Part shown: positions 57,480-64,000 of the stretch, piece after piece
How the letters are laid out: every line of letters starts with the position of its first letter
Numbering within the stretch: position 1 is the stretch's first letter
From: an uncultured Enterobacteriaceae bacterium
GTDB taxonomy: Bacteria > Pseudomonadota > Gammaproteobacteria > Enterobacterales > Enterobacteriaceae
Length of the DNA stretch: 64,000 bases
Reading direction: 5' to 3'
NCBI GenBank assembly: GCA_947631255.1
Contig: CANRKT010000003.1
Location: 1 to 64,000, forward strand
The notes under the pieces: generated by a model
Database searches by the model: none
Told to the model about the DNA's origin: nothing
What the model saw: the letters and a program-made list of their open reading frames with translations, nothing else
Translations under genes and position numbers: made by a program

Positions 57480-60077
57480 TCAGACAACTGTCTGGAAGAT
57501 AACGCCATCGGCTTTCTCAGTATACTGACTGAGCTGGTCGAAGTTCAGATAACGGTAAGTATCCGCTGCTGTTTTATCTACCTGAGAGATAAAGGTCAGA
57601 TACTCTTCTGGCGTTGGCAGTTTACCTAACAGAGAAGAAACAGCCGCCAGCTCTGCCGATGCGAGGAAGACATTAGCGCCAGTCCCTAAACGGTTCGGGA
57701 AGTTACGGGTAGAAGTAGAAACGACTGTCGCGCCATCTGCTACGCGCGCCTGGTTACCCATACACAGGGAACAACCCGGGATCTCGATACGCGCACCGCT
57801 CTTACCAAACACGCTGTAGTAACCTTCTTCGGTCAGCTGCGCGGCATCCATACGGGTTGGTGGAGCCACCCACAGACGCGTAGGCAGTTGCCCTTTATGG
57901 TTATCCAACAGTTTACCTGCTGCACGGAAGTGACCGATGTTAGTCATGCAAGAACCGATAAAGACTTCATCAATCTTCTCGCCCGCTACATCAGATAACA
58001 GACGTGCATCATCAGGATCGTTCGGCGCACACAGAATAGGTTCTTTAATGTCAGCCAGATCAATCTCGATAACGGCAGCATATTCTGCATCAGCATCGGC
58101 TTCCATCAGCTGTGGATCCGCCAGCCATTTTTCCATGCCCTGAATACGACGTTCGAGAGTACGACGATCGCCATAACCTTCAGCAATCATCCACTTCAGC
58201 AACACGATATTCGAGTTCAGATACTCTTCAATTGGCTCACGATCAAGCTTGATAGTACAACCCGCAGCAGAACGCTCTGCCGAAGCATCGGTCAGTTCAA
58301 ATGCCTGTTCAACTTTTAACGTTGGCAGACCTTCGATTTCAAGGATGCGACCAGAGAAGATGTTTTTCTTGCCCTTCTTCTCAACAGTCAGCAAGCCCTG
58401 ACGGATAGCGTACAGCGGAATGGCATGCACTAAATCACGCAGGGTGATACCAGGCTGCATTTCGCCTTTAAAGCGCACCAGTACTGATTCAGGCATATCC
58501 AGTGGCATTACGCCCGTTGCTGCAGCGAAAGCGACTAAACCAGAGCCGGCTGGGAAAGAGATACCAATCGGGAAACGGGTGTGAGAGTCACCACCGGTAC
58601 CGACGGTATCTGGCAGCAGCATACGGTTCAGCCAGGAGTGAATAACACCATCACCAGGACGCAGTGAGACACCGCCACGGTTCATAATAAAGTCTGGCAG
58701 AGTGTGGTGAGTGGTCACGTCAACCGGCTTAGGATAGGCCGCGGTGTGACAGAAAGACTGCATCACTAAATCTGCTGAGAAGCCAAGGCAGGCAAGGTCT
58801 TTCAGTTCATCACGCGTCATTGGACCCGTGGTGTCTTGGGAACCGACAGACGTCATTTTCGGTTCACAGTAAGCGCCAGGGCGAATACCTGCTACGCCGC
58901 AGGCACGACCGACCATTTTCTGTGCCAGGGAGTAACCACGCGTACTTTCAGCAACATCTTTAGCCTGAACAAAGACTTCACTGTGCGGCAGGGACAAGGC
59001 TTCACGTGCTTTCGTTGTCAGAGCACGACCGATGATCAGTGGTATACGGCCACCGGCACGGACTTCGTCCAGCAGAACCTCTGTTTTCAGCTCAAAAGAA
59101 GCAATCAGTTCGTTGGTATCATGGTTACGTACTTCGCCAAGATACGGATAGATGTCAATCACATCCCCCATATTCAGGTCAGAAACGTCAACTTCGATTG
59201 GCAGAGCACCCGCATCTTCCATGGTGTTAAAGAAGATTGGCGCAATTTTACCGCCGAGTACCACACCACCGCCACGTTTGTTAGGGACATATGGGATATC
59301 TTCACCCATAAACCACAGCACTGAGTTAGTCGCAGATTTACGTGAAGAACCCGTTCCGACCACGTCGCCGACATAGGCTAATGGGAAACCTTTTTTATTC
59401 AACGCTTCGATTTGCTTAATCGGACCAATCTGGCCATTGTTGTCCGGCTCAATGCCTTCACGTTCAGTCTTCAGCATCGCTAAAGCATGAAGTGGGATAT
59501 CAGGGCGTGACCATGCATCCGGTGCAGGAGAAAGATCATCGGTGTTGGTTTCACCAGTGACTTTGAAGACGGTAACGGTAATTTTCTCAGCAAGTTTTGG
59601 ACGAGAAAGGAACCATTCGGCGTCAGCCCAGGCTTTAACAACCTGCTGAGCATAGGTGTTACCCGCTTTTGCTTTCTCTTCTACATCGTAGAAATTATCA
59701 AACATCAGCAGCGTATTGGAAAGCGCTTTAGCCGCGATTGGCGCCAAGGTTTCGTTATCAAGGGCATCGATCAGCGGATGAATATTATAACCGCCCTGCA
59801 TGGTGCCAAGCAGTTCAATGGCCTTCTCAGGGGAGATCAGCGCAGAGGTTGCTTCACCCTTGGCGATGGCAGCCAGGAAGCCTGCTTTTACATAAGCCGC
59901 TTCATCAACACCTGGCGGGACACGATTGGTAATAAGATCCAGCAGGAATTCTTCTTCGCCTGCTGGTGGATTTTTCAGCAGTTCAACCAATGCGGCCATT
60001 TGGGTAGCATCTAAGGGTTTTGGAACGATCCCTTCAGCAGCACGTTCAGCCACGTGCTTACGGTATTCTTCTAGCAC
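57480..60077 (-). CDS. acnB: AcnB, aconitate hydratase B / 2-methylisocitrate dehydratase
   Basis: This 865-residue [4Fe-4S] enzyme isomerises citrate and isocitrate; apo-AcnB also binds mRNA in E. coli. The N-terminal HEAT-like domain ([15 protein letters not shown] onward) is followed by the swivel domain ([28 protein letters not shown]) and the catalytic domain. Cluster Cys lie in [10 protein letters not shown] and [18 protein letters not shown] is the substrate motif. I placed the start at GTG (60075-60077), six bases after GAGGAG, which gives exactly the E. coli length; the longer open frame upstream (61 extra codons) is promoter DNA. Confidence 0.98.
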   Translation of the reverse strand: MLEEYRKHVAERAAEGIVPKPLDATQMAALVELLKNPPAGEEEFLLDLITNRVPPGVDEAAYVKAGFLAAIAKGEATSALISPEKAIELLGTMQGGYNIHPLIDALDNETLAPIAAKALSNTLLMFDNFYDVEEKAKAGNTYAQQVVKAWADAEWFLSRPKLAEKITVTVFKVTGETNTDDLSPAPDAWSRPDIPLHALAMLKTEREGIEPDNNGQIGPIKQIEALNKKGFPLAYVGDVVGTGSSRKSATNSVLWFMGEDIPYVPNKRGGGVVLGGKIAPIFFNTMEDAGALPIEVDVSDLNMGDVIDIYPYLGEVRNHDTNELIASFELKTEVLLDEVRAGGRIPLIIGRALTTKAREALSLPHSEVFVQAKDVAESTRGYSLAQKMVGRACGVAGIRPGAYCEPKMTSVGSQDTTGPMTRDELKDLACLGFSADLVMQSFCHTAAYPKPVDVTTHHTLPDFIMNRGGVSLRPGDGVIHSWLNRMLLPDTVGTGGDSHTRFPIGISFPAGSGLVAFAAATGVMPLDMPESVLVRFKGEMQPGITLRDLVHAIPLYAIRQGLLTVEKKGKKNIFSGRILEIEGLPTLKVEQAFELTDASAERSAAGCTIKLDREPIEEYLNSNIVLLKWMIAEGYGDRRTLERRIQGMEKWLADPQLMEADADAEYAAVIEIDLADIKEPILCAPNDPDDARLLSDVAGEKIDEVFIGSCMTNIGHFRAAGKLLDNHKGQLPTRLWVAPPTRMDAAQLTEEGYYSVFGKSGARIEIPGCSLCMGNQARVADGATVVSTSTRNFPNRLGTGANVFLASAELAAVSSLLGKLPTPEEYLTFISQVDKTAADTYRYLNFDQLSQYTEKADGVIFQTVV

Positions 60078-60192
60078 GACATTCTCCTCACTTTCATTGT
60101 CATATGGCGCTACCAGGCTTCTATCTTCTCGCTCCTGTGAGCAGCAGTCTGTAGGGTAAATGCCCGGTTTCGCGTCGGGCAGCATAGCAGGA

Positions 60193-60254
60193 TTTATAAC
60201 CTCTGTTAATGTGTTTACAAAAAAGCAACATAAAACATTAGCTGAATCGTTAAG
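60193..60254 (-). promoter_or_regulatory. acnB promoter with candidate Cra (FruR) operator
   Basis: On the plus strand GCTGAATCGTTAAG (60241-60254) matches the Cra consensus (RSTGAAWCSNTHHW) at all but the last position, and TGAATC/GATTCA forms a dyad. A -35 TTGTAA (60215-60220) and a -10 TATAAA (60193-60198) with 16 bp spacing lie just downstream on the minus strand. The E. coli acnB promoter is reported to be controlled by Cra, CRP and ArcA; only Cra is convincing here. Confidence 0.55.
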
Positions 60255-60562
60255 ATTCATAGACTCGTCATACGTTAAGTTACCTGAGCATGGCCGGCAC
60301 CGACAAGCAATTCGAGTTATTTTAGGGTGGGGATTACTTTTCGTTATGAGTTATCGGGTAAGGGGTCTGTACGCAAGATGGTGTCATTGCCTAATCTTGA
60401 TATGTTCAATTCAATATCAAAATAAGGTTACCCTCACCGTCTGTGTTGGCCGCCTGGACGGTCACTTCTGAGAAAAGGCATTTATACAGGAGTTTTTAAG
60501 GTTCGGTAGTCGCTGGCGCGGGCAACAGTGCGCATCAGGCACTACGCGCCATCCTCGGCGCA
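60255..60562. other. acnB-lpd intergenic region with a GC-rich imperfect palindrome
   Basis: No gene is supported. An inverted repeat at 60515-60550 pairs GGCGCG with CGCGCC and, inside, GTGC with GCAC. It stands out as GC-rich from the surrounding sequence and could be a REP-type element or an additional terminator structure after lpd. Confidence 0.5.
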
Positions 60563-60594
60563 CAAAAACAAAAAACGACCCATTATGGATCGTT
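60563..60594 (-). terminator. terminator of lpd
   Basis: AACGATCC and GGGTCGTT (60574-60594, one G-U pair) form the stem, and the minus transcript continues TTTTTTGTTTTTG. It lies 27 bp after the lpd stop. Confidence 0.85.
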
Positions 60595-60620
60595 TTTTAG
60601 ATAGCAGAATAGCAGCTAGA

Positions 60621-62048
60621 TTACTTTTTCTTCTTCGCTTTTGCGTTTGGTAAATCAGTAATGCTACCTTCGAAGATCTCTGCGGCCAGGCCTACAGATT
60701 CATGCAAGGTTGGGTGAGCATGGATAGTCAGTGCTAAATCTTCAGCATCACAACCCATCTCAATGGCCAGACCGATTTCACCCAGCAACTCGCCACCGTT
60801 AGTACCAACAATAGCACCACCAATAACACGATGAGTTTCTTTATCGAAAATCAGCTTAGTCACACCGTCTGCACAATCAGAAGCGATAGCACGGCCAGAT
60901 GCCGCCCATGGGAAGGTCGCCGTTTCGTAGCTAATACCTTTCTCTTTCGCTTCTTTCTCAGTCAGACCAACCCAAGCAACTTCTGGCTCGGTATAAGCAA
61001 TCGACGGGATCACTTTCGGGTCAAAGTAGTGCTTCAGACCAGAGATAACTTCAGCGGCAACGTGGCCTTCATGCACACCTTTGTGTGCCAGCATCGGCTG
61101 ACCGACGATATCACCGATAGCAAAAATGTGTGGCACGTTGGTACGCATTTGCTTATCAACGCGAATAAAGCCACGATCGTCAACTTCAACGCCAGCTTTG
61201 CCTGCGTCAAGGTTTTTACCGTTAGGTACACGGCCGATAGCCACCAGCACAGCGTCATAACGCTGTGGTTCAGCAGGTGCTTTTTTACCTTCCATGGTCA
61301 CATAGATACCGTCTTCTTTAGCTTCAACAGCGGTAACTTTAGTTTCCAGGAGCAGGTTGAACTTCTTGCTGATACGCTTAGTAAAGACTTTAACGATGTC
61401 TTTGTCTGCCGCAGGAATGACCTGGTCAAACATTTCAACTACATCGATATTTGAACCCAGAGCATGGTAAACGGTACCCATTTCCAGACCGATGATACCA
61501 CCGCCCATAACCAGAAGGCGCTCAGGAACGGTTTTCAGCTCCAGTGCGTCGGTTGAGTCCCAGATACGTGGATCATGATGTGGGATAAAGGGCAGTTCAA
61601 TTGGACGAGAACCCGCTGCGATAATAGCGTTATCGAAGTTAACCGTGGTTGGACCATTTTCGCCGTCAACCACCAGGGTATTAGCACCAGTAAATTTAGC
61701 CAGGCCATTAACAACTTTAACTTTACGGCCTTTCGCCATACCTGACAAACCGCCAGTTAACTGGTTAATAACCTTCTCTTTCCAGGTACGAATCTTGTCG
61801 ATATCGGTTTTCGGCTCACCGAAAACAATACCGTGTTCAGCCAGCGCTTTCGCTTCTTCGATGACTTTAGCAACGTGCAGCAAAGCTTTAGAAGGGATAC
61901 AGCCGACGTTCAGACAAACACCGCCCAGGGTGCTGTAACGCTCAACCAGGACAGTCTCCAGACCTAAGTCAGCGCAACGGAAAGCAGCAGAGTAGCCTGC
62001 AGGACCTGCCCCAAGTACCACGACCTGAGTTTTAATTTCAGTACTCAT
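60621..62048 (-). CDS. lpd: Lpd, dihydrolipoamide dehydrogenase (E3)
   Basis: This 475-residue flavoprotein is the shared E3 of pyruvate and 2-oxoglutarate dehydrogenases and the glycine cleavage system. FAD motif VVLGAGPAGYSAAFRCADLG, the redox disulfide Cys45-Cys50 in GGVCLNVGCIPSKAL, NAD motif VMGGGIIGLEMG and the catalytic HAHPTLHES are intact. The sequence is near identical to E. coli Lpd. I chose the second of two ATG codons (62046-62048) after GAGGT. It is downstream of aceF, with a terminator and its own promoter region in the 211-bp gap. Confidence 0.98.
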   Translation of the reverse strand: MSTEIKTQVVVLGAGPAGYSAAFRCADLGLETVLVERYSTLGGVCLNVGCIPSKALLHVAKVIEEAKALAEHGIVFGEPKTDIDKIRTWKEKVINQLTGGLSGMAKGRKVKVVNGLAKFTGANTLVVDGENGPTTVNFDNAIIAAGSRPIELPFIPHHDPRIWDSTDALELKTVPERLLVMGGGIIGLEMGTVYHALGSNIDVVEMFDQVIPAADKDIVKVFTKRISKKFNLLLETKVTAVEAKEDGIYVTMEGKKAPAEPQRYDAVLVAIGRVPNGKNLDAGKAGVEVDDRGFIRVDKQMRTNVPHIFAIGDIVGQPMLAHKGVHEGHVAAEVISGLKHYFDPKVIPSIAYTEPEVAWVGLTEKEAKEKGISYETATFPWAASGRAIASDCADGVTKLIFDKETHRVIGGAIVGTNGGELLGEIGLAIEMGCDAEDLALTIHAHPTLHESVGLAAEIFEGSITDLPNAKAKKKK

Positions 62049-62139
62049 CATGACCTCTTAATTGGTTTCCGGCAGTCTGACGTTATTTATTTTCTTAACG
62101 CCCATCATCTACCGGGACGCTCTATCAATTATTATTTTA

Positions 62140-62159
62140 CAAAATTGTTAACAATTTTG
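62140..62159. promoter_or_regulatory. 20-bp perfect palindrome in the lpd promoter region
   Basis: CAAAATTGTTAACAATTTTG is its own reverse complement. On the minus strand it is followed by TAAAAT, a possible -10 box, and preceded by a TTGTTT. It lies about 92-111 bp before the lpd start, where an internal lpd promoter under ArcA control is known in E. coli. Similarity to the ArcA consensus is only partial (about 9 of 15). Confidence 0.6.
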
Positions 62160-62227
62160 AAACAACAAACAACAAAACGTCTTAGCTATGCGTCCATTAA
62201 TCTTAGATAACTTGATGAGATTAACAG

Positions 62228-62253
62228 AAAAAAGCCGACCGATTGGCCGGCTT
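62228..62253 (-). terminator. terminator of aceF
   Basis: AAGCCGACC (62232-62240) pairs with GGCCGGCTT (62245-62253) with one G-U pair; the minus transcript continues TTTTTTCTG. It begins 6 bp after the aceF stop, so lpd is served by read-through and by its own promoter. Confidence 0.8.
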
Positions 62254-62259
62254 CGTCAA

Positions 62260-64000
62260 TTACATCACCAGACGGCGAATATCTGACAGCGTGTTATTGA
62301 TAATGGTGATAAAGCGCGCACCATCTGCACCGTCGATAACACGGTGATCGAAGGAGAGCGAAATCGGCATCATCAGACGCGGTGTAAACTCTTTACCGTT
62401 CCAGACAGGTTCCATTGCTGACTTGGAAACACCAAGAATGGCCACTTCTGGCGCATTGACGATTGGGGCAAAGTGAGTCGTCCCGATACCGCCAAGGCTT
62501 GAGATAGTGAAGCATCCACCTTGCATATCACCTGCAGTCAATTTACCAGCACGCGCCTTTTTAGAGACTTCGATCAATTCACGTGACAGTTCAATGATGC
62601 CTTTCTTGTTCACATCTTTGAACACTGGAACAACCAGACCGTTTGGCGTATCAACCGCAACACCGATATTGATGTATTTTTTCAGGGTCAGTTTCTGAGC
62701 GTCTTCAGACAATGAGCTGTTAAAGCGTGGCATTTGCTCAAGCGCTGCAGCGACAGCCTTCATGATGAAGACAACTGGGGTGATTTTCACATCCAGTTTA
62801 CGCTTCTCTGCTTCAACGTTCTGCTGTTTACGGAACGCTTCCAGATCAGTGATATCTGTTTTGTCGAAGTGCGTAACATGCGGGATCATCACCCAGTTAC
62901 GGCTCAGGTTAGCACCAGAGATCTTCTGAATACGACCCAGTTCAACCACTTCGACTTCACCAAACTTGCTGAAGTCAACTTTCGGCCATGGCAGCATGCC
63001 TGGCAGGCCACCACCGGTCGCAGCAGGTGCCGCTTCCGCACGTTTAACCGCGTCTTTCACATAAGTCTGAACGTCTTCACGCAGGATACGGCCTTTACGT
63101 CCGGTTCCTTTGACTTTTGCCAGGTTAACACCAAACTCACGCGCCAGACGACGAATCAGTGGGGTGGCATGAACGTAAGCGTCGTTTTCAGCAAACTCAG
63201 ACTTAGCTTCAGCTTTTGCCGCTGGAGCAGCAGGTTTAGCAGCCGAAGGTGCAGCAGCTGGTGCTGGAGCCGCAGCAGCGGCTGGAGCAGCGCCTTCTAC
63301 TTCGAAGACCATGATCAGTGAGCCGGTAGAGACTTTATCGCCAGTAGCAATTTTAATCTCTTTCACGGTACCAGCAAACGGCGCTGGAACTTCCATGGAA
63401 GCTTTATCACCTTCAACAGTAATCAGTGACTGTTCAGCTGCAACTTTGTCGCCAACCTTAACCATTACCTCGGTCACTTCAACTTCGTCATCACCGATAT
63501 CTGGAACGTTAACATCTTTAGCACCAGAAGCTGCAGCAGGTGCCGCGGCTGGCGCTGCAGCTGCAGGAGCTGAAGCCGGAGCTGCACCTTCAACTTCGAA
63601 GACCATAATCAATGAGCCGGTAGAGACTTTATCGCCAGTAGCAATTTTAATCTCTTTCACGGTGCCAGCAAACGGCGCCGGAACTTCCATGGACGCTTTA
63701 TCGCCTTCAACAGTAATCAGTGACTGTTCAGCTGCAACTTTATCGCCAACTTTAACCATGATTTCGGTGACTTCAACTTCATCAGAACCAATGTCTGGTA
63801 CGTTGACGTCTTTTGCCGCACTTGCAGCAGCAGGTGCTGCAGCTTTGCTCTCTTCTGCCTTAGCAGGCGCAGCAGCTGCTGCACCTTCGGCGGATTCGAA
63901 AATCATGATCAGTTTGCCAGTCTCAGTTTTTTCACCAACAGAGATTTTGATCTCTTTGACGATACCAGCCTGTGGAGACGGGACTTCCATAGAGGCTTTG
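62260..64000 (-). CDS. aceF: AceF, pyruvate dehydrogenase E2 (dihydrolipoyl acetyltransferase), 5' end beyond window
   Basis: About 580 residues are present; the first part of lipoyl domain 1 lies to the right of the window. Three lipoyl domains are seen, each with the DKASMEVP lipoylation motif (the first only from KASMEVP), separated by Ala/Pro-rich linkers. A peripheral subunit-binding domain ([30 protein letters not shown]) follows, then the acetyltransferase core with the catalytic [10 protein letters not shown] near the C-terminus. Domains 2 and 3 are nearly identical at DNA level. Architecture matches E. coli AceF. Confidence 0.97.
   Translation of the reverse strand, partial: KASMEVPSPQAGIVKEIKISVGEKTETGKLIMIFESAEGAAAAAPAKAEESKAAAPAAASAAKDVNVPDIGSDEVEVTEIMVKVGDKVAAEQSLITVEGDKASMEVPAPFAGTVKEIKIATGDKVSTGSLIMVFEVEGAAPASAPAAAAPAAAPAAASGAKDVNVPDIGDDEVEVTEVMVKVGDKVAAEQSLITVEGDKASMEVPAPFAGTVKEIKIATGDKVSTGSLIMVFEVEGAAPAAAAAPAPAAAPSAAKPAAPAAKAEAKSEFAENDAYVHATPLIRRLAREFGVNLAKVKGTGRKGRILREDVQTYVKDAVKRAEAAPAATGGGLPGMLPWPKVDFSKFGEVEVVELGRIQKISGANLSRNWVMIPHVTHFDKTDITDLEAFRKQQNVEAEKRKLDVKITPVVFIMKAVAAALEQMPRFNSSLSEDAQKLTLKKYINIGVAVDTPNGLVVPVFKDVNKKGIIELSRELIEVSKKARAGKLTAGDMQGGCFTISSLGGIGTTHFAPIVNAPEVAILGVSKSAMEPVWNGKEFTPRLMMPISLSFDHRVIDGADGARFITIINNTLSDIRRLVM

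Noticed and set aside
57480..60260. The 926-codon open frame as the full acnB product
   Set aside because: The first 61 codons have no homology and cover the promoter and ribosome binding site; the GTG at 60077 gives the exact family length.
60160..60471. 103-codon plus-strand frame upstream of acnB
   Set aside because: It lies across the acnB promoter region, has no motif and no ribosome binding site.
1..64000. CRISPR arrays, tRNA and rRNA genes
   Set aside because: No regularly spaced repeats, cloverleaf-like sequences or rRNA signatures were seen on either strand.

Overview
The window is chromosomal DNA of a member of the Enterobacterales. From erpA to aceF the gene order is that of the E. 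coli 2.5-4 min region read in reverse: erpA, clcA, hemL, fhuBDCA, mrcB, hrpB, thpR, sfsA, dksA, gluQ, pcnB, folK, panBCD, yadI, yadHG, can, hpt, cueO, yacC, speED, yacL, acnB, lpd, aceF. Proteins are close to, but clearly not identical with, the E. coli ones. E. coli genes gcd, yadE and yadD and the yad fimbrial genes are absent. The species cannot be fixed from this window; a non-Escherichia enterobacterium is the safest statement.

Region 1 (1-13.8 kb, minus strand, visibly AT-rich) is an adhesion island. One gene train runs from a major pilin through a periplasmic chaperone, an outer-membrane usher and a two-domain tip adhesin straight into a two-partner secretion (TPS) pair: a TpsB/CdiB-type transporter and a giant TpsA exoprotein that runs off the left edge after 2408 codons. 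The adhesin stop and the TpsB start are one base apart, so a chaperone-usher fimbria and a TPS/CDI-like system appear to share one transcript. This is the most unusual feature of the window.

Region 2 (13.8-17.5 kb) is gene-poor and decayed. It holds a fragment of an ISAs1-family transposase, a wrecked IS4-family transposase and several inverted repeats, and it looks like the scar where the island joined the core chromosome beside erpA.

Region 3 (17.5-50 kb) is core metabolism and cell envelope: Fe-S delivery (ErpA), chloride/proton antiport (ClcA), haem precursor synthesis (HemL), ferrichrome uptake (Fhu), PBP1B, HrpB helicase, 2'-5' RNA ligase/phosphodiesterase, DksA, GluQ-RS, poly(A) polymerase, folate and pantothenate synthesis, an ABC exporter, carbonic anhydrase, purine salvage, copper oxidase and spermidine synthesis. 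Two small unfamiliar genes, one a probable DUF6985 protein, sit between hrpB and thpR. pcnB keeps the rare AUU start and carries an in-frame tandem-repeat expansion. CueO carries a tandem-repeat Met/His-rich insert and has a good CueR-type promoter.

Region 4 (50-57.4 kb) is a complete L-threonate/D-erythronate catabolic locus (ygbI regulator; ltnD-otnK-otnC-otnI-ygbN operon with a near-consensus CRP site). In E. coli it lies elsewhere, near rpoS/mutS; here it sits between yacL and acnB, flanked by an unidentified lipoprotein gene and a doubtful ORF.

Region 5 (57.4-64 kb) is acnB (with a candidate Cra operator), lpd (with a 20-bp perfect palindrome in its promoter region) and aceF, which is cut at its 5' end by the right edge. 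No tRNA, rRNA or CRISPR array was seen.
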